A stretch of 64,000 nucleotides of DNA from Oscillospiraceae bacterium (GCA_017408725.1 JAFQUA010000047.1:1-64000), one strand, 5' to 3'. Positions 1-8,169 are shown, numbered from the stretch's first letter. Numbers and translations are program-made. Notes: generated from the sequence alone by a model not told the origin.

Positions 1-5
1 ACCAA

Positions 6-140
6 ATGAGTATGAATGACCTGGAAAACAAGGTAGCTCAGCTCCGGGAGCTTCACCGGATGCAGGAGGAGCTGGCAGCGGAGATCGCCGCCACCGAGGA
101 CAGCCTTAATGAATACGCCGCACCGGATGGTGCATGCTGA
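6..140 (+). pseudogene. Small helical protein, C-terminus replaced by IS left end
   Basis: An ATG at position 6 opens a 44-codon frame rich in Glu, Leu, Arg and Ala that should form a single helix. Its style (a leader of charged heptads) recalls small proteins of conjugative elements and prophages, but I cannot name a family. The last codons lie inside the IS21-type left end that starts near 128, so the native C-terminus has probably been lost and the stop codon at 138-140 is supplied by the element. No ribosome site can be judged because the window starts five bases upstream. It could also be a real short protein; truncation is the better guess. Confidence 0.5.
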
Positions 141-227
141 GCGTTGGCCGTGGTGCATCGTGACCGTTTGAGATGGTGCATCCATTCCGCTGTTCATGGT
201 GCAGCATTTCCGCTGCAAATGGTGCAT
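128..227 (+). repeat. Five TGGTGCA repeats with exact 23-bp period (IS21-type left end)
   Basis: TGGTGCA occurs at 128, 151, 174, 197 and 220, every 23 bp exactly, and ends 69 bp before the istA start. IS21-family elements carry multiple short repeats at their ends that serve as transposase binding sites and begin with TG. The first copy therefore probably marks the outer edge of the element. The regular phasing, about two helical turns, is directly visible; the binding role is inferred. Confidence 0.8.
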
Positions 228-1335
228 GGCCCATGGTTTCCTGTATAATGGAAGCGCATTGAAAAATGCAAATCTATTATCAGGAGGTTGTCATCATGGC
301 AAACCACAAAGAGATCCTCAGGCTGAAAAGTCTGGGGCTAACCCATGCCCAGATCGCGCAAAGCTGCGAATGTGGGCGCAACACGGTCACCAGGACCCTA
401 CAGCAAGCTCAGAGCGCCGGGCTTAGCTGGTCACAGGCCCGCAACATGACCGAGGAAGAAATCTCCGCAAAGCTCTATCCCAAGGCGCCCTACAGCTCGG
501 AATACCAGATGCCGGACTACGAGTACATCCACCAAGAGATGCAGAAAAGCGGTGTTACATTGAGCCTGCTGTGGCAGGAGTACTATTCTCAGTGCCGCGT
601 CAGCGGTAAACTGCCATATCAGTCCACCCAGTTCAATAAGCATTACGCCGACTATATCCACAAAACCAAAGCCACTATGCACGTGGATCACAAGCCGGGC
701 GACACCATGCAGGTAGACTGGGCCGGGCAGACCGGTGGTATCATCGACACGGATACCGGCGAGATCATTCCGGTGTATCTGTTTGTCGCCGTGCTGCCGT
801 ACAGCGGTTATGCGTATACCGAGGGTTTTCTGGGTATGAAGCAGGAGGCTTGGATCAACGCCCATGTCCATGCCTATCAGTATTTTGGAGGTATTACCCG
901 ACTCCTGGTGCCGGATAATCTCAAAACCGGTGTTGTCAAGAACACCAAAGATGAAACCGTAATTAATAAGATCTACCAAGAGATGGCAACACATTACGGC
1001 ACAGCCATTTTGCCCGCCAGACCCAGATCTCCAAAGGACAAGGCTGCAGTAGAAGGTACTGTTGGCAATGTATCCACCTGGATTCTGGCTGCATTGCGGA
1101 ATCAGCAGTTCTTCTCCTTAGAGGAAATAAACGAAGCTATATGGGACAAGCTGTACGACTTCAACCACAAGCCCTTCCAAAAGAAAGAAGGCAGCCGCGC
1201 AGCTTTGTTTGAGGAAGAAAAGGTATTTCTGTTACCTTTACCTGACTCTGCTTTTGAGGTAGCTGTCTGGAAAATTGCCACAGTCCAGTACAATTACCAT
1301 ATTTCCGTAGATAAGCAGAACTACTCTGTTCCGTA
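128..1335 (+). mobile_element. IS21-family insertion sequence remnant, right part missing
   Basis: The left terminal repeats and most of istA are present. The 3' end of istA, the istB ATPase gene that normally follows it, and the right terminal repeats are all absent. From about 1335 the sequence switches to an unrelated gene fragment. The element is therefore a one-ended remnant created by deletion or recombination and should not transpose on its own. Confidence 0.75.
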
Positions 1336-1687
1336 TGAGTATGAGGATTCTTCTCAAAATGTACCCGTAAGCGATTTGTCTGTGACAGATAAATCAGGCA
1401 AGCAGTACAGAATAAACAAAATGAGCATCTCACCTATTGGCCTTTACATGGATCTTACTATTGTTGATCCTGAATGGGGAGCCCCTCACATGCAGCATTT
1501 TGAAGCCTCCCTTCTTCTATCCGACGGATCTTTAATTGAGATGAAAGGTGGCGGTGGAGGAGGGGGCCACCAAATGGGGGATAAGACGATGGAAGCTTAT
1601 TTCTCAGCTGTCTTTGAAACACCAGTTGATTTGAATAGCATTGAAGCCATTGTTATCTGTGGGACTCCCTATAATATTACAATATAG
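296..1687 (+). pseudogene. IstA transposase truncated and fused in frame to a DUF4179/DUF5643-like tail
   Basis: The start is the ATG at 296, eight bases after AGGAGG. Residues 1-120 hold a helix-turn-helix and residues 125-290 the DDE integrase fold, with D141 (VDWAG), D207 (VPDNL) and E253 (AAVEGT). Around residue 345 (NYSVPYEY), where IstA should continue for another hundred or so residues, the protein changes to about 115 residues resembling the C-terminal beta domain of membrane-anchored DUF4179-type proteins (SPIGLYMDL). A run of seven glycines follows near residue 425. The frame is open through the junction, so a chimeric 463-residue protein could be made, but no transposition function is expected without the C-terminus and IstB. 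The family of the tail is a judgement by eye. Confidence 0.75.
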
Positions 1688-1690
1688 TAA

Positions 1691-2149
1691 GCTGATTTGC
1701 ACACAGAACAGACGCCAACGGTTGCCGGACATCATCTGTTTGGAGCGTTCAATGGCTTCGCTGGCAGTCAGTTCCGGATTTTCTGCCAGTATGTAGCTTG
1801 TCATGGCGTAGCTATAGGTTGCGATAATACCTGGAATGATGAACAGCAGCGACCACAGCAGAACATAGACACTCTGGAGAAGTCTGGCGCAGGCAGTCGT
1901 CTTCCAAAACTGGAAATAGCCGAACATGGTGCCTATCTCGGCTTCTTTCTGCCGATCCACCAGATCCAAATTGAACTTCATATAGCCGACCTCTACGACA
2001 CTGCCAAGAATAAACAACGCAATGCCGACGATAACAGCAATAATTGCAAGATATATCGCAACTCCAGCAAGGAAGATAAAGAAAAATACAAACAAAAGGA
2101 CTGCTGTGAGGCTATCGGTGTACGGTTTCTCACTGCTCAAAACCGACAC
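1691..2149 (-). pseudogene. DUF975 membrane protein fragment
   Basis: Read leftward, the frame gives membrane helices followed by motifs typical of DUF975 proteins: VGYMKFNLDLVD, a WSLLFIIPGIIA helix and ENPELTASEAIERSKQMM. The match stops near RWRLFCVQISL at about 1691, where the sequence joins the convergent DUF4179-like tail, so the last helices are missing. The usual N-terminal region is also shorter than normal and no ribosome site precedes the apparent start. It is a fragment broken at both ends, and the break at 1691 is a second rearrangement junction next to the IS remnant. Confidence 0.7.
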
Positions 2150-2230
2150 AAAACTGTAACGGGCCGAAAAAGCCTACACAACCTGCTTTTTCTATGCAAA
2201 ATCCCGCTATAATCGCTTACCGAAATACGC

Positions 2231-2270
2231 ATCACCCCCTGAGATTTGAAATGAGATCTCAGGGGGTGAT
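2231..2270. terminator. Perfect 15-bp hairpin downstream of the AhpF-like gene
   Basis: Arms ATCACCCCCTGAGAT and ATCTCAGGGGGTGAT flank a 10-base loop, 20 bp beyond the leftward reductase stop. There is no clear T run on either strand. It may be a weak terminator or 3' stabiliser, or an inverted repeat left by the rearrangements next door. Confidence 0.5.
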
Positions 2271-2289
2271 CAAGTAGATAATGCAACAC

Positions 2290-3909
2290 TCACTTGAGTA
2301 GCGACAAAATCTGCCCAATATTTTTCTTTCCAAAAAATACATTCTTGTTGTTCAGCACCATACATGGCACACTCATCACATTGTATTGGTTCTTTAGATT
2401 CTCAAAATGACGGATGTCATATATATGAGCGGTAACATTGGGATTTGCTGCGGCAATCCGCTGAGCCGCCACCACCAGATCAGGGCACATCGTACACGAC
2501 AGCGTGACCAGGATCTTCATGTCTGTTTTGTTCGTAATGGCTGCGATCTGTTCCCGTGTGGCTTCATCCAGTGCCTGTCCGGGTCCTGCAGCGTTGTATA
2601 GTCCCAATACAAAGGAAGTAAACTCATGACCGCTGGGTACACCGTGGAAAGCGAGACCTGTTGTTCTACCGTCCGCCTGACACACTTCCACGCAGGGGGC
2701 AAAGGCTGCATCTGCTTGTCTGTCAACCACATCTATTGCCAGCTTATCAGACAGTGCGGCAAGGGCTGTTATAAAGTTTTCCAATTCGGCTGAAACAGGA
2801 CGGTTGTCCAGATATAGTTTCAGCAGAAGTGGCTTTTCCATGCGGGCAAATACCGTATCCAACTGCCGCCGCATTTCTTCGGTGAACAATTCGCCGGAGT
2901 CCTTAGATTCGTGGGTATCGACTGTGACAGTTGCTTCGCTCTGCTTTACAGAAGGTGCATCGGCACACAGGCCAGTCTTTCGGTGTACTGCAGCGACATA
3001 CTTCTCCAGTTCCGTTGCCGCCAATGCGCCATCACTGGTGGCTGTCACCACCTGCCGCAAGGGCTTGATGCATACATCGCCTGCCGCATAAACGCCTTCT
3101 GCACTTGTCTTCTGCGATGCGTCAGTGACAATATATCCCTGCTCGTTCAGTTCTACGATGCCCCTGACCGCTTCCGTAGCCGGGGCATATCCGGCAAAGA
3201 CAAAGACGCCAAAGGATTCTTCGTTTCTGTACTCCGTCACCTCTCCGGTGGCGGTATTTTTATACCGGGCGTAGGTCAGGCCATTCTCACCGGCCACTTC
3301 ATCCATCACCGTGTTATACAGTACGGTGATCTTTTCGTGGTTTTTTGCCTGATCGGAAACGGATGCAGCACAGGAGAAATCATCCTTGCGAACAAGGATT
3401 GTCACATGCCGGGCAAATTTTGTAAGAAATACGCTTTCTTCTGCCGCCGCATAACCGCCGCCGACAACGAAAATTTCTTTCCCTGTGAAGAACTCGCCGT
3501 CACAGGTAGCACAATAGGCAACGCCCCGGCCCTTGTGTTCTTCCTCACCCTTGAATCCAACTGTTCTGGGATGTGCGCCGGTGGCCAGTAGGATACCAAA
3601 GCAGCGGTAATCACCCTTACCTGCATGCACGGTCTTGATATCACCGGAAAGCTCAAAGCCGGTAGCTTCCGCAAGCATAAACTCTGCCCCAAAGCTTTCT
3701 GCCTGCTGCCGGATGGTATCCGTCAAAGCTTTGCCGCTGGTTTTGGCAATTCCGGGGTAGTTGACCACCTCATGGGTAATCGCAATCTGCCCGCCAAACT
3801 GTTCCTTTTCCAGCACCAGTACACGATATTTCGCCCGGGCAAGGTACAGCGCAGCGGTCAGCCCCGCAGGGCCGCCGCCAACGATCACAACATCATACAA
3901 GTTTTCCAT
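2290..3909 (-). CDS. AhpF-like FAD disulfide reductase with C-terminal double thioredoxin-fold domain
   Basis: This flavoenzyme probably passes electrons from NAD(P)H to the peroxiredoxin encoded just upstream. Residues 1-310 form a thioredoxin-reductase unit: FAD site GGGPAG (11-16), redox CATC (133-136), pyridine-nucleotide site VVGGGYAAAEE and FAD site YAAGDV. Residues about 350-539 resemble the tandem thioredoxin-fold domain of AhpF, with CTMC at 472-475 and a cis-Pro loop (MSVPCM). In E. coli AhpF that domain is N-terminal; here it is C-terminal, and its first half lacks an obvious CxxC. The ATG overlaps the ahpC stop (TAATG) with no clear ribosome site, suggesting translational coupling. 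Length 539 aa. Confidence 0.9.
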   Translation of the reverse strand: MENLYDVVIVGGGPAGLTAALYLARAKYRVLVLEKEQFGGQIAITHEVVNYPGIAKTSGKALTDTIRQQAESFGAEFMLAEATGFELSGDIKTVHAGKGDYRCFGILLATGAHPRTVGFKGEEEHKGRGVAYCATCDGEFFTGKEIFVVGGGYAAAEESVFLTKFARHVTILVRKDDFSCAASVSDQAKNHEKITVLYNTVMDEVAGENGLTYARYKNTATGEVTEYRNEESFGVFVFAGYAPATEAVRGIVELNEQGYIVTDASQKTSAEGVYAAGDVCIKPLRQVVTATSDGALAATELEKYVAAVHRKTGLCADAPSVKQSEATVTVDTHESKDSGELFTEEMRRQLDTVFARMEKPLLLKLYLDNRPVSAELENFITALAALSDKLAIDVVDRQADAAFAPCVEVCQADGRTTGLAFHGVPSGHEFTSFVLGLYNAAGPGQALDEATREQIAAITNKTDMKILVTLSCTMCPDLVVAAQRIAAANPNVTAHIYDIRHFENLKNQYNVMSVPCMVLNNKNVFFGKKNIGQILSLLK

Positions 3910-4472
3910 TAAAGTTGACCGACCAGATCCAGACTGGGTTTCAGTGTCTCTGCGCCGGGCTTCCAGTTGGCAGGGCAGACCTGATCGCCGTGGGCGTGGA
4001 CGAACTGGCAGGCCTGCACCTTCCGCAGCAACTCCTCTGCGTTTCTGCCCACATTACCGGCAGTCACTTCATAACCTACGATCTTACCCTCGGGGTTGAT
4101 AATAAAAGTGCCGCGTTCCGCAAGGCCGTCTCCTTCAATCAGCACCTCAAAATCTCTGGAAATGCTATGGGTGGGGTCAGCCAGCATGGGATAATTGATC
4201 TTCTTGATTCGCTCGGATGCATCATGCCATGCCTTGTGGACAAAGTGGGTATCGGTGGATACGGAATAAACCTCACAACCGATGGCACGGAACTGCTCAT
4301 ACTTGTCTGCCAGATCCTCTAGTTCGGTAGGACACACAAAGGTGAAGTCCGCAGGGTAGAAGAAAAAAACACTCCACTTACCAAGGATATCTTCCTTACT
4401 TACAAACTTAAAGTCATTTTCGTGATAGGCATAGGTGCGGAAATCGGAAATTTCCTTGTTGATCATAGACAT
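3909..4472 (-). CDS. ahpC: Alkyl hydroperoxide reductase C, 2-Cys peroxiredoxin
   Basis: It reduces hydrogen peroxide and organic peroxides in the cytoplasm. The 187-residue protein has the peroxidatic motif FTFVCPTE with C47 and a resolving VCP cysteine at 166, as in AhpC/Prx1 enzymes. I chose the ATG at 4472 (MSMINKE) because GGAGG lies eight bases upstream, inside the end of the dfx gene, and the N-terminus matches the family. Two bases separate it from the dfx stop, and its own stop overlaps the reductase start. The three genes form one leftward operon pairing superoxide and peroxide reduction with an electron donor. Confidence 0.96.
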   Translation of the reverse strand: MSMINKEISDFRTYAYHENDFKFVSKEDILGKWSVFFFYPADFTFVCPTELEDLADKYEQFRAIGCEVYSVSTDTHFVHKAWHDASERIKKINYPMLADPTHSISRDFEVLIEGDGLAERGTFIINPEGKIVGYEVTAGNVGRNAEELLRKVQACQFVHAHGDQVCPANWKPGAETLKPSLDLVGQL

Positions 4473-4474
4473 AT

Positions 4475-4849
4475 TTACTTCCTCCATAAATCGTGTTGAT
4501 TACAAAATGCGTACACTGCCCGGACTTCATCTCCGTCACAGATGGAGAACTTGGCTATGGGCTTATCGTCCGGATCCAGGTGAGCGTACTGGATGCCGTG
4601 CTCCGTTTCCAGGCACACCCACTCAATATAGTGTTCCGCGGTCATAGGATGCTCCACAGAGCCGACAGTTACATGGACGGTATTCCCCTGGACCTCGTAT
4701 ACAGGGATATGTTTTTCCCCGGAAGCTTCCGTGGTACCGGGAATCAACTCCTGCATTTCCTCGCCGCAGCAGTAGATGGGAACACCCTTATCCCGAATCA
4801 CCGCAACGATGTTGCCGCAATGCTGACAAATCAAAAATTTCTGTTTCAT
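4475..4849 (-). CDS. dfx: Desulfoferrodoxin (superoxide reductase)
   Basis: It reduces superoxide to peroxide without releasing oxygen, a strategy typical of anaerobes. The N-terminal desulforedoxin domain has C8, C11 and the adjacent pair C27-C28 binding Fe(Cys)4. The C-terminal domain carries the centre II ligands in EHPM, AEHYIEW and CNQHDLW. The length of 124 residues is normal for two-iron enzymes. The ATG at 4849 has AGGAGGG seven bases upstream; a TTG two codons earlier is too close to that site. It is the first gene of the dfx-ahpC-reductase operon and so feeds peroxide straight to AhpC. Confidence 0.95.
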   Translation of the reverse strand: MKQKFLICQHCGNIVAVIRDKGVPIYCCGEEMQELIPGTTEASGEKHIPVYEVQGNTVHVTVGSVEHPMTAEHYIEWVCLETEHGIQYAHLDPDDKPIAKFSICDGDEVRAVYAFCNQHDLWRK

Positions 4850-4874
4850 ATTCAATCCCTCCTATGAGAAAGTG

Positions 4875-4913
4875 TGTCCAGACAAACCGCAATAATGCAT
4901 AAAAGTCTGGACA
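4875..4913. promoter_or_regulatory. Inverted repeat between divergent dfx and MFS genes
   Basis: TGTCCAGAC (4875-4883) and GTCTGGACA (4905-4913) are perfect 9-bp arms separated by 21 bases in the only intergenic space of a divergent pair. The position suggests a binding site for a dimeric repressor or activator controlling one or both transcripts. The regulator is not identifiable from this window. Confidence 0.6.
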
Positions 4914-4940
4914 TACTATTCCCAAAAAGGATGTGAACGA

Positions 4941-6332
4941 ATGGCATATAAACGCGGATTTATTCCATACGCATTGGCAGCTCTTTTGATCGGTTTGGTG
5001 GGCGGTTTTTCCACAGTTTTAGGCCCTGCCTTTGTACAGGATATTGGCATTGCCTATAATAACACCACTTGGACTGCTCTGGCTCAGGCTATGTCCACTG
5101 CCGCCTGCGCACCGATCCTTGGCAAGGTCGGTGATGTGATCGGGCGCAGAAAAACTTTGCTTTTGGGTGTTGCGGTATTCACTTTGGGAACCGTCTTATC
5201 TGCTTTGGCAAACTCCCTTGTATTTATGTTGGTCGCCCGGTTTATCGTAGGTATTGGTACGGCAGCAATGGGACCTGTGATCCTTGCCTATATTGCAACG
5301 GAGTTCCCCCAGGATAGAATTGCGAAGGGATTTTCCTTGTATATGCTCCTTTCCAGTGCATCGGTGATCATCGGACCAACCATTGGCGGACTGATTGTTT
5401 CTTCTTATGGATGGCGGACCATGCTGTGGGTATGCGTTGCCATTTGCACTGCTATTTTTATCGGCTGCGTCCTGATTTCCCGCAATCAGGTGTCCACGAG
5501 AAAGCCTCTGCAGAACTTTGATGTTACCGGCGCTGTTTTGATTCTGTTCTTCTTTAGCCTGCTACTGTGCGTTCCCTCTTTTGGGCAGAACATTGGTTGG
5601 ACATCTACACCGTTTCTTGTTGTACTGATTCTTGCAATCGTTAGTCTGGTTGGGCTTATCCTGGCAGAAAGAAAAAGTGTCCATCCCATTTTGTCTGGAA
5701 GCTTTATGGGGCGCAGTGCTTTTATTCTAAGTGTAATTGCATTGTTTCTCACCCAGGGATTGATGCAGGCCAATATGACCAACACCATTGTGTTTGTGAA
5801 TTACACACAGCCAAATAATACCGCCATCTCCGGCTATGCCATCTCCGTCATGTATGTGGGTATGTCTTTGGGCGCGGTTGTTTTGGGGCCATTGGCAGAT
5901 AGATTTGACCCAAAACGGATCCTTATAGGTTCCCTCTTATTGACCGGGATTGGGTGCGGGATTCTGCTGCTGTTCACAGAGGTCACTTCTGTATTTCTGC
6001 TGATGGCCTCCCTTGGTGTTCTTGGCTTCGGTCTGGGGGGGAATGGCACGATCTTTATGAAGGTTGTCCTTTCGGGATTGACACCGCAAAAGGCCGGCGT
6101 AGGCACGGGAACCTACGGTCTGTTCCGAGACCTGGCAGCACCTTTTGGCGTAGCAGTCTTTGTTCCGCTTTTTACCAACCAAATCACAAGTAGAATTGCC
6201 ACAGGCACAGCTGGGCCTGCTGCTGCAGTTGCGTCCATTCATTTTCTTGCAATAGCGGAGATTCTGTGTGTAGCATTGGGCATTGTGGCGGTTGCATTTC
6301 TGCCAAAGCGAAAAGTTATAAAGGAGTCCTAA
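4941..6332 (+). CDS. Major facilitator superfamily exporter (DHA2-like)
   Basis: A 463-residue polytopic inner-membrane protein with 12 or more predicted helices. The MFS motif A appears after helix 2 as GKVGDVIGRRKT, and a second such loop (GPLADRFDPKR) sits in the C-terminal half. The overall pattern fits proton-driven drug or small-molecule exporters. Its stop is one base before the start of an SDR dehydrogenase, so the two are probably co-transcribed. With a steroid-dehydrogenase-like partner, transport of a steroid or bile acid is one possible role, but the substrate cannot be read from sequence. Confidence 0.88.
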   Translation: MAYKRGFIPYALAALLIGLVGGFSTVLGPAFVQDIGIAYNNTTWTALAQAMSTAACAPILGKVGDVIGRRKTLLLGVAVFTLGTVLSALANSLVFMLVARFIVGIGTAAMGPVILAYIATEFPQDRIAKGFSLYMLLSSASVIIGPTIGGLIVSSYGWRTMLWVCVAICTAIFIGCVLISRNQVSTRKPLQNFDVTGAVLILFFFSLLLCVPSFGQNIGWTSTPFLVVLILAIVSLVGLILAERKSVHPILSGSFMGRSAFILSVIALFLTQGLMQANMTNTIVFVNYTQPNNTAISGYAISVMYVGMSLGAVVLGPLADRFDPKRILIGSLLLTGIGCGILLLFTEVTSVFLLMASLGVLGFGLGGNGTIFMKVVLSGLTPQKAGVGTGTYGLFRDLAAPFGVAVFVPLFTNQITSRIATGTAGPAAAVASIHFLAIAEILCVALGIVAVAFLPKRKVIKES

Positions 6333-6333
6333 C

Positions 6334-7116
6334 ATGAGATTACAAGATAAAGTTATTCTGGTGACCGCCTCCACCCGGGGGATCGGCCTTGCGATTGTAA
6401 AGAAGTGCGCAGACGAAGGCGCTAAGGTTTATATGGCTGCCCGGGATATGGAACGGGCGCAGGAAATTGCAAGTGCCTTAAATGGCGTAAAATGCGTGTA
6501 CAACGATGCCACCAAACCGGAAACCTTTACCTCCATGGTAGAGGATGTGGTGCAGAATGTAGGCCGTATTGATGTACTTGTTAACAACTTCGGCACATCC
6601 AATCCCGGTAAGGACTTGGATTTTTCTAATACCGATCCGCAGGTATTCCTGGAAACAGTCAATCTAAACCTGAGAAGCGTCTTTATGGCAAGCCAGGCTG
6701 CGGCCAAGCATATGGCAAATCACGGCGGCAGTATCGTCAATATCTCTTCTGTGGGTGGTCTTGTACCGGATATCTCCCAGGTCGCTTACGGCACCAGCAA
6801 AGCGGCTATCAACTATCTAACCAAACTGATCGCTGTACAGGAAGCGAAACACCATATCCGGTGCAATGCTGTCCTTCCCGGTATGACTGCCACGGAAGCA
6901 GTAGAAAAGCATTTGACTGAGGATTTCCGAAATCTGTTCATGAAGCATATCCCCTTGGGTCGAATGGGTCTGCCGGAGGAAATTGCGGAGGCCGTCTGCT
7001 ATTTCGCCAGCGATGCATCCGCCTATACTACCGGACAGATTCTTACTGTTTCGGGTGGGTTTGGTCTGGCAACTCCGGTCTATGGTGATCTGGCAAATAA
7101 GGACATCAAGCGATAA
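6334..7116 (+). CDS. SDR oxidoreductase resembling clostridial 7-alpha-hydroxysteroid dehydrogenases
   Basis: A 260-residue classical short-chain dehydrogenase. It has the nucleotide motif TASTRGIG (11-18), NNFG (85-88) and the catalytic set S139, Y152, K156 (AYGTSKAA). Several blocks (ASTRGIG, TSMVE, RIDVLVNN, VPDIS, IRCNAVLPG, GGFGLATPVY) resemble what I remember of bile-acid 7-alpha-HSDHs from clostridia more than FabG. The alanine-arginine after strand 2 (AAR) suggests NADP preference. It is one base downstream of the MFS gene. Function as a bile-acid enzyme is inference; another alcohol or ketone substrate is quite possible. Confidence 0.85.
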   Translation: MRLQDKVILVTASTRGIGLAIVKKCADEGAKVYMAARDMERAQEIASALNGVKCVYNDATKPETFTSMVEDVVQNVGRIDVLVNNFGTSNPGKDLDFSNTDPQVFLETVNLNLRSVFMASQAAAKHMANHGGSIVNISSVGGLVPDISQVAYGTSKAAINYLTKLIAVQEAKHHIRCNAVLPGMTATEAVEKHLTEDFRNLFMKHIPLGRMGLPEEIAEAVCYFASDASAYTTGQILTVSGGFGLATPVYGDLANKDIKR

Positions 7117-7166
7117 TGTAACGAAAACCATCCACGCCGATCAGGAGAGCATAAAGAGGGCAACAG

Positions 7167-7204
7167 TTGCAATTATATCAATTTTTAGCTAAAATCAATT
7201 GCAA
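7167..7204. repeat. AT-rich dyad downstream of the SDR gene
   Basis: TTGCAATT (7167) and AATTGCAA (ending 7204) enclose a second palindrome, TTTTAGCTAAAA. It lies between the SDR stop and the decayed oxidoreductase gene. It could be a poor terminator or an operator left from the decayed gene. Confidence 0.4.
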
Positions 7205-7234
7205 GTGAGAATGAAGACATGGAGTGTTAGCACT

Positions 7235-7764
7235 ATGAATTTGGTATTTGTCGGCTTTAAGCACAGGCACACCAGTGCGATCTTTCATGAAGCAATGGCA
7301 AATCCTGACATTACTGTTCTTGGCGCGTGGGAGGATACTGCTGCCGGTAGGGCACTGGCAGACGGAACTGTCTGCAGTTCAATTATCCCACTTTTGAATC
7401 TGTGTTGGCCGATGATAATGTAGATGATATTTGCCTTGGTGGCTGCTACGGTGAGCGTGGCGCAGAGGCAATTGCAGTACTGAACGCACGTAAGCATATG
7501 TATGCGGATAAGCCTGTCTGCACTAGCTTTGCGGAGATTGATGAAATCGAAAGATAGACAAAGGAAAAGAATCTAAAGGTCGGCTACTATTTAACAATTC
7601 GGTTTTCCGGCGGCACTCAAAATATCCGTAAAATGATTGCTGATGCTTTTGGGGTTAAATTGGCTGTATCAATGTTACCGGTCAGCATCCCTTGCAGTAC
7701 GGAAGCCGTCGTATTTTCTATTTTGAAGAAGGCAAGCACGGCGGGACCATCAACGGAGCTTCAT
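7235..7764 (+). pseudogene. Decayed Gfo/Idh/MocA-type oxidoreductase
   Basis: The ATG at 7235 starts a plausible N-terminus (VFVGFKHRHTSAIF, then GAWED). After codon 45 the reading shifts frame and continues as NVDDICLGGCYGERG and KHMYADKPVCTS. It then hits an in-frame TAG at about 7555, resumes (TKEKNLKVGYY), and after another shift gives GQHPLQYGSRR and FEEGKHGGTING before similarity ends. These are typical Gfo/Idh/MocA segments, including the DKP lysine motif. With at least two frameshifts, a stop and a missing C-terminal half, the gene is dead. Its position after the SDR suggests it was once part of the same unit. Confidence 0.8.
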
Positions 7765-7836
7765 CGATACAGCTGAGGAGGTCAGCTCCTCCCGGGAGGG
7801 TTTGACGATTTAGGCGGCAACTAAGTATAGATTATA

Positions 7837-7864
7837 AACAGGGAGCAGCAGCTCCCTGTTTTTT
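7837..7864 (+). terminator. Rho-independent terminator
   Basis: AACAGGGAGC and GCTCCCTGTT pair around AGCA and are followed by TTTT. It closes the MFS-SDR-pseudogene region. Confidence 0.85.
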
Positions 7865-7880
7865 GCTATAAAGAAAAATC

Positions 7881-7907
7881 CCGGTGTCATTGACCAGATG
7901 ACACCGG
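7881..7907. terminator. Bidirectional hairpin terminator
   Basis: CCGGTGTCAT and ATGACACCGG pair around a 7-base loop. The minus strand continues with GGGATTTTTC and the plus strand with AGTTTTCC, so it can act in both directions and insulates clpB. Confidence 0.7.
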
Positions 7908-8083
7908 AGTTTTCCAGAAAAGAGAGGTATGAAAAAGAGGAAGGGAAATGAAAAAACATATTTTTGCTGTTTACACTTATAGTATAATGTTGATTTATTA
8001 AAAATATAAGAGAAAAATTATTAAGTAAGTATGAAGTTGGAAAATTTTTGAGTGTAAACTTTTTGTGACATCCTGGTTTGCCC

Positions 8084-8111
8084 TTGACTTTTTTCGTGAA
8101 TGATGTATATT
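8084..8111 (+). promoter_or_regulatory. clpB sigma-A promoter
   Basis: The -35 is TTGACT (8084-8089) and the -10 is TATATT (8106-8111), 16 bp apart. The predicted transcript start is only a few bases before the CIRCE operator. Confidence 0.8.
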
Positions 8112-8124
8112 GTAGACAAATGAA

Positions 8125-8151
8125 TTAGCACTCCAACTTGGAGAGTGCTAA
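8125..8151 (+). promoter_or_regulatory. CIRCE operator (HrcA site) for clpB
   Basis: TTAGCACTC, nine bases, then GAGTGCTAA: an exact match to the CIRCE consensus. It overlaps the transcript start region of clpB, where HrcA binding blocks transcription until heat shock. Confidence 0.97.
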
Positions 8152-8169
8152 AACCAAAGGAGGATTGCT

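Noticed and set aside
128..227. The 23-bp periodic repeats as a CRISPR array
   Set aside because: The repeated unit is only 7-8 bp and the period too short; the position before istA fits IS end repeats.
1604..1690. Continuation of the DUF975 frame past 1691
   Set aside because: These bases belong to the opposite-strand gene tail; the family similarity ends at the junction.
4850..4855. TTG start for desulfoferrodoxin two codons upstream
   Set aside because: Only one or two bases from the AGGAGGG site; the ATG at 4849 has correct spacing.
7929..8000. Two overlapping 17-codon ORFs upstream of clpB
   Set aside because: Ribosome-site spacing is poor, and no promoter or terminator frames them.
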